From NCBI GenBank assembly GCA_026389695.1, contig JAPLHI010000116.1, forward strand, positions 1-19,513: DNA of 19,513 bases, read 5' to 3'. Of the stretch, positions 8,930 to 16,535 are shown piece after piece. Every line of letters begins with the position of its first letter. Position 1 is the first letter of the stretch. The notes under the pieces were generated by a model. That model had not been told where the DNA came from. It made no database searches and saw nothing but the letters and a program-made list of their open reading frames with translations. This DNA is from Chloroflexota bacterium (GTDB taxonomy: Bacteria > Chloroflexota > Dehalococcoidia > GIF9 > UBA5629). The position numbers and the translations under genes are program-made.

Positions 8930-10033
8930 ATGCGGGGACTCTACATTCATATACCTTTCTGCGCCGCTAAATGCCTCTACTGCGACTTTTACTCGGTTCC
9001 AGGCAAACTGGACCTGCGGGAAAAGTACACGGAGGCTGTCATCAGGGAAGCGCGCGCTTATTCACGACAATCATTCGGTACCCTGTATATCGGCGGCGGG
9101 ACACCCAGCCTGCTGGGACCGCAAAACCTCGGGGAACTCCTGGCCGGTTTGTACGATGCATTCGACCTGTCAGGATTGAAGGAAGCCACCATCGAAGCAA
9201 ATCCGGAGTCTGTAACAGGGGAGTTTCTTTATATAGCGCAGGATTCCGGCATCAATCGCATATCTCTGGGGGTGCAATCGCTGAACGATGACGAGCTCAG
9301 CAAAGCGGGCAGGATACACAGTGCAAAGAAGGCCATCGATGCCCTTACGCTGGCGCAAGAATGCGGGTTTGCCAACATTTCCGCCGATGTCATTGTGGGG
9401 CTTCCCGGCCAGACGTGGCACAGCCTTGAGCATACTCTACGGACTCTGACCGGTATGCAGGTATCGCATCTGTCCGTGTATTGCCTTTCTATTGAAGGGG
9501 GGACGGCTTATGCGGCCTGCCCTCCCGCGGATCTTCCCGGTGAGGATGAGCAGGTTGAGCTATTCGAGCGGGCGAGAACATATTTACAGCAAAGGGGTTT
9601 CGCGCATTATGAGATATCTAATTTTGCCCTTCCGGGCAAGGAATGTGCGCATAACCTGAATTACTGGCGGGGTGGAGAATATATTGGGCTCGGTGCTGCC
9701 GCAGCTTCACATGTTAAGGGGAGCCGCTATAAAAACGCTGCAACCCTGGAAGGATATATCGCCGATCCGGCGGGCGCCAGGATTGAACAGGAATGGCTGA
9801 AGCCGGAGGGGAAACTTGCCGAGGAGGCCATGTTACGATTGCGCCTGCTTCAAGAAGGTGTCGATACGAATAATATCGCAGCAGAATATGGTTGCGAAAA
9901 GGTTGCGGGATTAATTGAACGGTTGGACGGTCAGGTTGCATTAAAATTACTGGTTAAGCAGGGGACGCGATATTTGCTCCATCCGTCCTGCGTCATGACA
10001 TCCAACCGGGTATTGGCTGAAGTGCTGGCCTGA
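8930..10033 (+). CDS. hemW: Radical SAM heme chaperone HemW
   Basis: Radical SAM protein of the coproporphyrinogen-oxidase-like family; characterised HemW proteins bind and transfer heme rather than oxidise coproporphyrinogen. The [4Fe-4S] motif is Cys11-AAK-Cys15-LY-Cys18, followed by Asp19-Phe20. The fourth Cys found in true HemN is replaced by Phe20, which is the usual HemW signature. The SAM-binding GGGTPS is at 55-60, and HNLNYWRGGEYIGLGAAAASH is the typical C-terminal segment. The 367-residue length is standard. Start: ATG 8 bases after the lepA TAG, with GAGG inside the end of lepA serving as ribosome site. The gene suggests the cell handles heme or cytochromes, although none are encoded here. 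Confidence 0.92.
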   Translation: MRGLYIHIPFCAAKCLYCDFYSVPGKLDLREKYTEAVIREARAYSRQSFGTLYIGGGTPSLLGPQNLGELLAGLYDAFDLSGLKEATIEANPESVTGEFLYIAQDSGINRISLGVQSLNDDELSKAGRIHSAKKAIDALTLAQECGFANISADVIVGLPGQTWHSLEHTLRTLTGMQVSHLSVYCLSIEGGTAYAACPPADLPGEDEQVELFERARTYLQQRGFAHYEISNFALPGKECAHNLNYWRGGEYIGLGAAAASHVKGSRYKNAATLEGYIADPAGARIEQEWLKPEGKLAEEAMLRLRLLQEGVDTNNIAAEYGCEKVAGLIERLDGQVALKLLVKQGTRYLLHPSCVMTSNRVLAEVLA

Positions 10034-10042
10034 TAAGCTTGC

Positions 10043-10059
10043 TGTTACAGTATGTAACA
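10043..10059. other. Small inverted repeat between convergent genes
   Basis: TGTTACA (10043-10049) and TGTAACA (10053-10059) form a 7-bp hairpin with a 3-base loop in the 46-base gap between the ends of hemW and the reductase-like gene. There is no T tract on either side, so it is at best a weak bidirectional terminator or an mRNA-end stabiliser. Confidence 0.3.
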
Positions 10060-10079
10060 TCATATCGAAAAGTATTTTA

Positions 10080-10841
10080 CTACCAGATACCCGGTATTAA
10101 AGCCTTGCGTCCTGCCGGGTAATCGGGGAATTGGGCATGGTACCAGGCATGGTGGGCCCTGGCACGGGGAATCAGGTTGGCCGCGGTCCAGATCGCGAAG
10201 CTCAAACCGGCTAAAGACCAGGTGGCAACGGCCCAGCCGGTCCAGATTAAGATCTCGCCGAAATAGTTGGGGCATGAAATTAAATTATAGAGGCCGCCAT
10301 AAGGGATTGCGTAGTCTGCACCGCCCGGCTGCCGCAGCCTGCTCAGAGTGTAATCCGCCTGCCTGTTGATGACGAAGCCCGTTATGAAAATTGCCGTTCC
10401 AATGATAAAGCGGGGATCGGTCAGCCATTGATTGGAATAGCCGCCGGACAAGCTGTAAACGTAATAACCGTTGAGCGAAGCGTTGACCATGTTAAAAAAG
10501 ATCCCCGACAGTATTACCGATAACGGCATATTGCCGTCGGAGCTTTTTAAGCTGAAGGAGTAAATGAAGGCGCGGTGTATGTAATGGGCTTCCCACAACA
10601 GTAGAAATGCCCACGATGTGATCGAAGCCGGATTACTCCCCAGGATGAAACACAGCGCAAAGATAAGGGGGGAGGCGGATTCCATGATTACCCAGCCGAG
10701 CGTGCTGTTCAAGGTAATTCCCCAGCCGCTTCTGTGGTGGCGCCCATAGGGCGCCACTATGAAGAACAGAGCGACAAAGATGGCAATTGACAGCACGATC
10801 CAGCCGGCGAGAATCCCGTTATAAATAATGTTATCGGTCAT
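10080..10841 (-). CDS. Steroid 5-alpha-reductase-family membrane protein (SRD5A/DUF1295-like)
   Basis: Polytopic membrane protein of 253 residues with about six or seven hydrophobic segments. Its C-terminal third (NLISCPNYFGEILIWTGW and the HHAWYHAQFPDYPAGRKALIP region) closely follows the NADPH-binding end of eukaryotic 3-oxo-5-alpha-steroid 4-dehydrogenases. Residues corresponding to the SRD5A2 catalytic pair appear conserved: Glu54 in GWVIMESASP and Tyr87 in EAHYIHRAFIYSF, versus Glu57 and Tyr91. By family knowledge such enzymes reduce an enone double bond next to a carbonyl using NADPH. The bacterial substrate is unknown and could be a steroid, a polyprenoid or a fatty-acyl-type lipid. 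It lies 18 bases downstream of the SDR gene on the same strand, so the two are probably cotranscribed. Other DUF1295 or isoprenylcysteine-methyltransferase-like proteins share the fold, but the PNYFGE and HHAWY motifs favour the reductase. Confidence 0.8.
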   Translation of the reverse strand: MTDNIIYNGILAGWIVLSIAIFVALFFIVAPYGRHHRSGWGITLNSTLGWVIMESASPLIFALCFILGSNPASITSWAFLLLWEAHYIHRAFIYSFSLKSSDGNMPLSVILSGIFFNMVNASLNGYYVYSLSGGYSNQWLTDPRFIIGTAIFITGFVINRQADYTLSRLRQPGGADYAIPYGGLYNLISCPNYFGEILIWTGWAVATWSLAGLSFAIWTAANLIPRARAHHAWYHAQFPDYPAGRKALIPGIW

Positions 10842-10859
10842 ATTAATTCGTATAAATAG

Positions 10860-11850
10860 TTATTCGGCATTAAAGTATCCGTGTTCCCTGAACCATGTCA
10901 GGGTATCCAGGATAGTATCTTTGAAGGGACGCGGATGATAATCAAGATCATGTGTGGCTTTGGCGTGGCTGATACTGTGATTGCTGGTAGCAAGTGCGTT
11001 TAAGGAGGCTGAGGTAAAAATCTGCCTTTTACCGGTGAGATTAGCTGCGGCTGTAATCAGCGGAGCGCACGCCTTGGCAAGGGGAAGCGGACACACAAAA
11101 CCGGGCGCCCTGGTGGCCGTTATTTCAGCGACAAGCAGCGCTATGTTTTTAATGGTTACGTAGTGCCCCGAAAGCAGGTAATTGGCCCCGGACGGCGCCA
11201 GTTCCTCAGCGCGTATGGCAGCTTCGGCAACATCACGCACATCTACCCAGTCGAAACCGCCAGCCACCAGGGCGGGCAGCTTGCCCGTGGCCATGAGTAC
11301 GAGGGCTGCTCCGAAAAATGATGGTTCGTAATCGTAAGGCCCGATGATACCCGTGGGATTAATAATGACGGCGTTTAATCCTCCGAATACCGCCTCCCGC
11401 ACAATATTTTCCGCGGCAGCTTTGGAACGGTCGTAAGGGGGGCACCTGCGCGATTCCACGAAAGGCCGCGATTCATCGACCGGTATATCCAAGGGCTCCT
11501 GTTGCAGGGCATGTATGGTGCTGAAATGTACCAAGCCGGCGTACTCCGCTGCGTTTGCAGGCCTCAATAACGTTGCGGGTGCCCTCGATGTTGATTTGCG
11601 AGCAGCGTGACCAGTCGCCCATGGAGAGTGAAATATGCGCTGCCAGGTGATATACAATCTCAGCGCCCTCGAAGGCCCGGCATAGTGAATCCAGGTCACA
11701 GACATTGGCGTCCACAACTTCGACGTCCAGAGAGCCTACTACCTTGCGGTTGATGTGGGCCAGCGCCCGCACCTTCCTGCCGCGTGATAGAAGCGCTCTG
11801 ATTAAATTAATCCCCACGTGCCCTGAGGCGCCGGTTATCACAGTAGTCAT
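10860..11850 (-). pseudogene. NAD(P)-dependent SDR, 3-beta-HSD/epimerase type, frameshifted
   Basis: Extended short-chain dehydrogenase split into two frames by one extra base. The first part runs from the ATG at 11850 with GxxGxxG (GASGHVG, residues 7-13), HLAAH and NIEGTRN to about residue 106 (SGVRRL). The second resumes in another frame as VHFSTIHAL, carries YDRSK (catalytic Tyr139 and Lys143 after correction) and GFDWVDVRDVAEA, and stops at 10860. Removing one C of the CC at 11531-11532 restores a 329-residue protein, and the 991-base span is one more than a multiple of three. No other damage is visible, so this is either a very recent mutation or a sequence error. The start at 11850 is preferred because the frame upstream of it is not SDR-like and the best promoter lies at 11897-11925. 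Its substrate may match that of the downstream reductase-like gene. Confidence 0.85.
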
Positions 11851-11896
11851 GATCAATACAAAATTCAAGAATTTGCTTGATAAAGGGCTGTCGGAC

Positions 11897-11925
11897 AGTG
11901 TAAATAGAACCAGATGCTTTGTCAA
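11897..11925 (-). promoter_or_regulatory. Sigma70-type promoter of the SDR/reductase unit
   Basis: On the minus strand a perfect TTGACA (11925-11920) is followed after 17 bases by TACACT (11902-11897, 4/6). Transcription would start near 11890, about 40 bases before the SDR ATG at 11850, which supports that start over any codon further upstream. Confidence 0.6.
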
Positions 11926-11965
11926 ATGATAAACAGCTACGATAAAGCTTATACGATTTTGTATT

Positions 11966-11994
11966 TTGCCATTAACCCGACGGGTTGATATGAT
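11966..11994 (+). promoter_or_regulatory. Sigma70-type promoter of the ACS-PAS-MFS unit
   Basis: TTGCCA (11966-11971) and TATGAT (11989-11994) are each a 5/6 match and are separated by exactly 17 bases. The predicted start near 12001 leaves only about 9 bases before the ATG at 12010, so the mRNA would be nearly leaderless, in line with the absence of any Shine-Dalgarno. Its -35 lies 40 bases from the -35 of the divergent SDR promoter. Confidence 0.55.
11974..11986. promoter_or_regulatory. Dyad in the promoter spacer, candidate operator
   Basis: AACCCG (11974-11979), a central A, then CGGGTT (11981-11986): a perfect 13-bp dyad lying wholly between the -35 and -10 hexamers of the plus-strand promoter. 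A one-base centre cannot make a full hairpin, which favours a protein-binding site. A repressor, or a MerR-type activator, at this spot would act directly on the promoter. Confidence 0.5.
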
Positions 11995-12011
11995 AAATAA
12001 ACATTTATCAT
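11990..12011. promoter_or_regulatory. 9-bp inverted repeat over -10, start site and ATG
   Basis: ATGATAAAT (11990-11998) and ATTTATCAT (12003-12011) are perfect reverse complements around AAAC. The left arm includes most of the -10; the right arm contains the first two bases of the ATG at 12010. It could be an operator covering the transcription start, or, if transcription starts further upstream than predicted, an RNA hairpin hiding the start codon. Confidence 0.5.
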
Positions 12012-13446
12012 GTCCAGTGTGTTCCTTGATCACATCTTCATGCCGCGCAGCGTTTCTGTTGTCGGCGCTTCGCCTGAGAACTTTGCCACGTTCGCAGGCT
12101 TTACAATTATAGCTTTGATAGACGCCGGGTTTCCCGCCATTTACCCTGTGAATCCCAAATATACTGAAGCTTTCGGGATGCCGTGCTATCCCAATGTTTC
12201 ATCAATCCCGGGGCCGGTCGATCATGTCATAGTGTGTATACCGGCGGAGATGGCGCTGGATGTGCTCGATGATTGTGCGGGTAAGGGTGTAAAATCCGTC
12301 CATTTTTTCACCGCCGGCTTCAGTGAAAGCGGGGAAAAGGAACGTGTGGAGCTCGAAAACACGATGCTGTATAAAGCCAGAGCCGCGGGCTTCCGTATTA
12401 TCGGCCCCAACTGCACCGGGTTATTTGTGCCGAAGGCCAGGCTGACCTGTGCCACGCGGTTGCCTATGGAGCCCGGGCCGGTGGCCTTCATCTCGCAGAG
12501 CGGGGGTCATGCCCAGGACCTGCCCCTGCATGCCGGTCCGCGGGGAGTGAGGTTCAGCAAAGTAGTAAGCTACGGTAATGCCCTGGATATCGATGAATGC
12601 GAGCTGTTTGAATATTTTACCGATGATCCTGAGACCGGGATCATTGCCGCTTATATAGAGGGAGTCCGAGATGGAGAACGTTTCAAGAAAGTACTGAAGA
12701 GGGCGTCGCAGAAGAAACCGGTTGTTATTTATAAAGGGGGTATTACTGAGACCGGGCTCAGATCTGCCAGAAGCCACACGGCCAGCATGACCTCTTCCGT
12801 GCAGGTTTTCCAGGCTTTATGCTGCCAGGAGAATGCCATACAGGTCAACGATGTCCAGGAAATGATCGATGTGCTTGTGGCTTTAAATTTTGCTGTTCCT
12901 TATCCGCAGGGAACGGGTGTGGCAGTCATCGGGCAGGGCGGCGGGCCCAGTGTGCAGGCCAGCGACCAGCTTGAAGCCGCGGGATTATCTCTCCCCTCTA
13001 TACCGCCGGGGATCAGCGCAGAGCTGAGACAGTTTTTACCCATGGCGGGAGCCATTTTCACCAATCCGCTGGATGCAACAAACCTGGTCTTCCCCGATGC
13101 TATTGGGGAAACTCTGAGGGTATTGGGGAAAGTTACGGAAATTAACATGATGATGTACCACATGGGCTTTCATCCCGTGAGCCGCTGGGGTGAAGGACGC
13201 TTCTCTAATGATTTCTTTTTGAAACCCATGGGTGAGACTTTACATAACGCTATGGTTGAGATAAAAAAGCCGGTTATTTTAGCGCTTGGACCCGCATCGG
13301 ACAGGGTGGGGATGGAGGAGCTGCTCACGGTACAGCAGGCCTTTGTCAGCGACGGTTTACCGGTATTTCATTCCATTGAGAAAGCCGCTCTGGCCATGGC
13401 CAGAGTTGAGGGCTGGCACAGGAGGAAAAACGCCGGTATATCATAA
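12010..13446 (+). CDS. Acyl-CoA synthetase (NDP-forming), alpha-type subunit
   Basis: Resembles the alpha half of ADP-forming acyl/acetyl-CoA synthetases, which interconvert acyl-CoA + ADP + Pi with acid + CoA + ATP. The CoA-binding Rossmann domain comes first (MPRSVSVVGASP, residues 11-22, to about 130). Two succinyl-CoA-synthetase-like domains follow, with IGPNCTG (131-137), ISQSGG (161-166) and RSHTAS (254-259). His256 is at the position of the phosphohistidine of archaeal ACD alpha subunits. At 478 residues it lacks the ATP-grasp beta domain of the fused 700-residue form, and no beta gene is adjacent, so it must pair with a subunit encoded elsewhere or act differently. There is no Shine-Dalgarno; the start is set by the N-terminal family motif. 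It is first in a unit with a PAS protein (28-base gap) and an MFS transporter. Confidence 0.85.
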   Translation: MSSVFLDHIFMPRSVSVVGASPENFATFAGFTIIALIDAGFPAIYPVNPKYTEAFGMPCYPNVSSIPGPVDHVIVCIPAEMALDVLDDCAGKGVKSVHFFTAGFSESGEKERVELENTMLYKARAAGFRIIGPNCTGLFVPKARLTCATRLPMEPGPVAFISQSGGHAQDLPLHAGPRGVRFSKVVSYGNALDIDECELFEYFTDDPETGIIAAYIEGVRDGERFKKVLKRASQKKPVVIYKGGITETGLRSARSHTASMTSSVQVFQALCCQENAIQVNDVQEMIDVLVALNFAVPYPQGTGVAVIGQGGGPSVQASDQLEAAGLSLPSIPPGISAELRQFLPMAGAIFTNPLDATNLVFPDAIGETLRVLGKVTEINMMMYHMGFHPVSRWGEGRFSNDFFLKPMGETLHNAMVEIKKPVILALGPASDRVGMEELLTVQQAFVSDGLPVFHSIEKAALAMARVEGWHRRKNAGIS

Positions 13447-13474
13447 ATCCTGTGCTGCGTTGGGAAGGACTTAA

Positions 13475-14386
13475 ATGGTAGAAAATACTGATAAATTTGA
13501 AGAACGCTGGCTGCTCAGGATTGCTGAGCTGCGCGCGGGTTTAATACAGTATGAAAATAAAATCCCTGACTTTAACCGGTTGAGGGCTGTCCTCGGTGAG
13601 ATAGAAGACACCATACAGACGATCACAGAAAATGTGACTGAAGGTATAGTTATCACGCAGGATGATAAATATGTGTATGCCAATAGGGCGGCGGCGGATA
13701 TTTTCGGATATCCCCGTGAGGAAATCATCGGCATGCCGGTTACGGATGTGACCCTTCCCGGCATGCGCAAATCGCTCTCGGCAAGAGATAAGATGATACA
13801 GGCGGGTGACAGCATTGTCAGAGTGCCTGAAGAATGGCCTGTACTGCGTAAGGACAGGACCGTGCGTTACGTTAAGGCTTTCGCTTACCGCATAATCTAC
13901 TTCGGCAAGCCTGCTTCGCTGGTGTTCTTCTACGATATAACTGAGAAGAAAAAGATGCAGGATGAGCTGTCCTTCAATGCTTACCTGCTGGATATGGTCA
14001 CCGATGCCATATTTTTGCTGGATATGGAAGGCAATATTGTCTACGTTAACGAAGCGGCCTGTGAGGCCAGGGGTTATACCAGGGAAGAACTGCTGCAGAT
14101 GAATATCCTTGATATTACAGCGCCTGAGTTTAAACACAAGGTAAATATTAGGATCAGTCAGTTTTCCCAAAGGAAAGAAAGCAGGTTTAATTCTACGCAT
14201 ATTTGTAAAAACGGCGCGAGGATCCCCATCGAGGTGCGCGGGAAAATTATCCAACGGGGCGGCAAATCTTTTATGCTGGGTGTGGCGCGCGACACCAGTG
14301 GTACAGGTCCATCGAAGAGCGCCAAATCTGAAGCTGTAATTAATGATGGCGTTGATACTGCCGCTTCACAGGAATCTTCAGAATAA
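13475..14386 (+). CDS. PAS-PAS sensor protein without output domain
   Basis: Soluble 303-residue protein with two PAS domains at about 50-155 and 165-275. The first has EGIVITQDDKYVYANRAAADIFGYPREEIIG and ends VFFYDITEKKKMQDE; the second has AIFLLDMEGNIVYVNEAACEARGYTREEL. The N-terminus (1-45) is probably helical and may dimerise. The last 30 residues are Ser/Glu/Asp-rich and probably disordered. No histidine kinase, GGDEF, HTH or sigma54 domain follows, so any signal must pass by protein contact. The ATG has AAGG 7 bases upstream. It lies between an acyl-CoA synthetase and a transporter, which suggests it senses the substrate of that module, but the ligand is unknown and heme or flavin cannot be excluded. 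Confidence 0.85.
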   Translation: MVENTDKFEERWLLRIAELRAGLIQYENKIPDFNRLRAVLGEIEDTIQTITENVTEGIVITQDDKYVYANRAAADIFGYPREEIIGMPVTDVTLPGMRKSLSARDKMIQAGDSIVRVPEEWPVLRKDRTVRYVKAFAYRIIYFGKPASLVFFYDITEKKKMQDELSFNAYLLDMVTDAIFLLDMEGNIVYVNEAACEARGYTREELLQMNILDITAPEFKHKVNIRISQFSQRKESRFNSTHICKNGARIPIEVRGKIIQRGGKSFMLGVARDTSGTGPSKSAKSEAVINDGVDTAASQESSE

Positions 14387-14394
14387 AACATCGG

Positions 14395-15651
14395 ATGTTT
14401 AAGCAACCAGGGATATTTTACGGCTGGATTATAGTAATCGCCGCTTTCATGATTCTCTTTATCACCAGCGGCATAAATTTCAGCTACGGCGTTTTTTACC
14501 TGCCCATTATTAATGAGTTCGGTTGGACGAGGGGTTTGACAGCCGGCGTGGTCATGGTCGCCGGCCTCATTTATGCTGCCACCCTTCCCTTCACCGGAAT
14601 TCTCGCGGATAGATACGATTACCGCTGGATTATGGTGGTTGCCACTGGACTGCTCAGCCTGGGGCTGATGCTGAGCTCTCAGATACAAAACGTATGGCAG
14701 TTGTACATTTTTAGCGGGATTCTCGTTGGTTTAAGTCTCAGCGCATCGTTTGCCATACCAGTGGCGCTGGTGGCGGTATGGTTCAGAAAACGCCAGGGAT
14801 TAGCTGTGGGTACGGCCACTGTAGGCATCAGTCTCGGCACCGCGCTCATCCCGCTTTTAATCACCTATCTCATCTCTGCTGGGGGATGGCGGTTAACCTA
14901 TCTTATCGCCGGCATTGTTGTCGCTGTGATATGCGTGCCTGCCGCCCTGGCCATGCGCAAACCAGGATCGGGTGAATTGACGGTCAAGGGTGGCAGCTAT
15001 GACTTAAACAAACCTGTTGATAAGAAGCAGGTATCCGCTGTTGAGAGTGAAACAGGTCTGACTTTAAAGCAGGCATTAGGTACCAAAGAATTTTGGATGC
15101 TGTTCGTCATTTTCGCCTTCTTTCTATTGAGCCTAGGCCTGGTTATACTGCACATAGTCCCTTATGCCATTGATTCGGGATTATCGCCCGTGGCAGCGGC
15201 GGGTCTTTTAACTGTGATAGGCGTTCTGGGCATTGCCGGACGGTTAGTAGCGGGTCTGGTGTCGGATAGGATCGGCGCCAAACCCGTCATATTATTCTGC
15301 CTCATACTTGAAACGGTGATCATCACCTGGATCGCATTTTCCAGGGATGTTTGGACGTTCTATATCTTTGCCGCTCTATTTGGCATTGCTTATCCGGGCT
15401 TTGTAACCATGATGGTGCGCATCACCAGGCAGCTCTTTGGATTCAAATCGCTGGGCGCAATTTTCGGTATGCTTATGATATCTGACGGTATAGGTACGGG
15501 CGTCGGCCCCTGGCTGGCCGGGTATGCTTTTGACGTAACCGGCAGCTACCGGGTGCCTCTCTTTTCTGTGGCGGCAGGCCTGGTTATCGCTGCCATTATA
15601 ACAGTAATTATCAAGCCGCCGGTGACAAAAACTGTGGCTGAAATCAATTGA
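14395..15651 (+). CDS. MFS transporter, oxalate/formate antiporter-like
   Basis: Inner-membrane transporter of 418 residues with about twelve membrane spans and a hydrophilic loop near 195-225 between the two six-helix halves. FYGWIIVIAAFMILFITSGINFSYGVF, then GWTRGLTAG, is the usual opening of the OFA and monocarboxylate-porter-like MFS group. GILADRYDYRW is a motif-A variant after helix 2, and WFRKRQGLAVG is typical of the same group. Such proteins carry small organic anions; the substrate is not readable from sequence. The ATG lies 8 bases after the PAS gene stop, so it is almost certainly cotranscribed, and it would supply a carboxylate for the acyl-CoA synthetase two genes upstream. Confidence 0.85.
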   Translation: MFKQPGIFYGWIIVIAAFMILFITSGINFSYGVFYLPIINEFGWTRGLTAGVVMVAGLIYAATLPFTGILADRYDYRWIMVVATGLLSLGLMLSSQIQNVWQLYIFSGILVGLSLSASFAIPVALVAVWFRKRQGLAVGTATVGISLGTALIPLLITYLISAGGWRLTYLIAGIVVAVICVPAALAMRKPGSGELTVKGGSYDLNKPVDKKQVSAVESETGLTLKQALGTKEFWMLFVIFAFFLLSLGLVILHIVPYAIDSGLSPVAAAGLLTVIGVLGIAGRLVAGLVSDRIGAKPVILFCLILETVIITWIAFSRDVWTFYIFAALFGIAYPGFVTMMVRITRQLFGFKSLGAIFGMLMISDGIGTGVGPWLAGYAFDVTGSYRVPLFSVAAGLVIAAIITVIIKPPVTKTVAEIN

Positions 15652-15721
15652 ATGGTTTATTTTGTTCCTTTACTATTTAGCGGCATTAATATCGTGCTGA
15701 TATCAATCTAGGCAAAGGTGT

Positions 15722-16072
15722 TTAATAACGGCCGCGCCTTTTCGGGCCGCTGCTTTTTCTGCTGTCCCTACCGCCGCTGCCGCTGCTGCCGCCTCTCCTG
15801 TCGCCGTACCCGCCCGTTCTGCGTATATTTGACATAGGCCTGGCCTCGTTCACTACGAGGACACGCTTCTTCAGAGCTTTACCGTTAAGTCCGGCAATGG
15901 CAGCTTCGGCTTGCGCCTTATCAGCCATTTCTACAAAGGCAAATCCCTTGGGCCTGCCGCTGTACTGATCGGTGGGAAGGCTTATGGATGCAATTTCTCC
16001 AAAGGCCGCGAATTCCTGACGCAATTCATCTTCCGTCAGGTCATAAGATAGGTTTCCTACATATATTTTCAT
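15722..16072 (-). CDS. RRM-domain RNA-binding protein with Gly/Arg-rich tail
   Basis: Single RNA recognition motif, 116 residues. RNP2 is IYVGNL (3-8) and RNP1 is KGFAFVEM (42-49), both with the aromatic residues that stack on RNA bases. After residue 80 comes a low-complexity Gly/Arg/Ser tail (GGYGDRRGGSSGSGG and following) with a basic end, like cyanobacterial and chloroflexotal Rbp proteins, some of which are cold-induced. A strong AAGGAG precedes the ATG by about 7 bases. It is downstream of the zinc-ribbon gene on the same strand with a 166-base gap, long enough for its own promoter or a regulatory leader, though none stands out. Confidence 0.92.
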   Translation of the reverse strand: MKIYVGNLSYDLTEDELRQEFAAFGEIASISLPTDQYSGRPKGFAFVEMADKAQAEAAIAGLNGKALKKRVLVVNEARPMSNIRRTGGYGDRRGGSSGSGGRDSRKSSGPKRRGRY

Positions 16073-16225
16073 AGCGGTTCTCCTTAGCGGAATAATTCGT
16101 GCCGCAAGAGGGCAAAAAGCACTACTTGTAGAGTTTGCCTGCGCTGGTGCCTCCCTTCCAGTCGGACACGTCGCCCGTTTATTTTAATAAATTTTAGAGC
16201 CGGTACTCCCCGAACCTGCAATCCC

Positions 16226-16247
16226 CCAAAGGTATATGTTACCTTGG
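16226..16247. other. Hairpin at the end of the zinc-ribbon gene
   Basis: CCAAAGGTA (16226-16234) pairs with TACCTTGG (16240-16247) with one bulged base and a 5-base loop, overlapping the stop codon of the zinc-ribbon gene. No T run follows on the minus strand, so it is not a standard terminator; it may protect the mRNA end or limit read-through into the RRM gene. Confidence 0.3.
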
Positions 16248-16535
16248 CTTTCTGATACTACTATAACACTCGCTGCAATAAACAGGTTTGTCGCCGCGGG
16301 GTTCAAAGGGGACCTGAGTCTCTTTACCGCACTGTGCACATGTTGCGGGATACATTTCACTCCGCGAACTGTAACCTCCGCCGCGTTGTTCCGACTTCTT
16401 CGCCTGACGGCAGGCAGGACAGCGCTTGGGCTCGTTGGTGAAGCCTTTGGTTTTGAAAAACTCCTGTTCTTCGGCGCTGAAAGTGAAGTCGCTTCCGCAA
16501 TCGGCGCACTTGATAGTCTTGTCCTGGAAACTCAT
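16239..16535 (-). CDS. Small double zinc-ribbon protein
   Basis: 98-residue protein with two zinc-binding units. The first, Cys10-x2-Cys13 and Cys39-x2-Cys42, fits the probable zinc-ribbon family zf-trcl (KTIKCADCGSDFTF with KRCPACR). The second, Cys66-x2-Cys69 and Cys87-x2-Cys90 (CAQCGKETQVPF then PVYCSECY), is the CxxC-x17-CxxC module common in small Chloroflexota proteins. A Gly/Ser linker (RGGGYSSRSE) joins them. It probably binds nucleic acid or ribosomes, but no function has been shown that I know of. A strong GAGGAAGG lies upstream of the ATG. The RRM gene follows on the same strand. Confidence 0.85.
   Translation of the reverse strand: MSFQDKTIKCADCGSDFTFSAEEQEFFKTKGFTNEPKRCPACRQAKKSEQRGGGYSSRSEMYPATCAQCGKETQVPFEPRGDKPVYCSECYSSIRKPR

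Noticed and set aside
11851..12033. An upstream in-frame extension of the SDR to 12033
   Set aside because: The added 61 residues do not look like an SDR N-terminus, and the TTGACA/TACACT promoter at 11925-11897 would start transcription downstream of it.
12010..13446. A complete single-chain ADP-forming acetyl-CoA synthetase
   Set aside because: The protein ends at 478 residues and no ATP-grasp domain is present in it or in the next gene.
13541..14254. A 237-codon open frame on the minus strand opposite the PAS gene
   Set aside because: The plus frame holds two well-formed PAS domains; the antisense reading has no family features.
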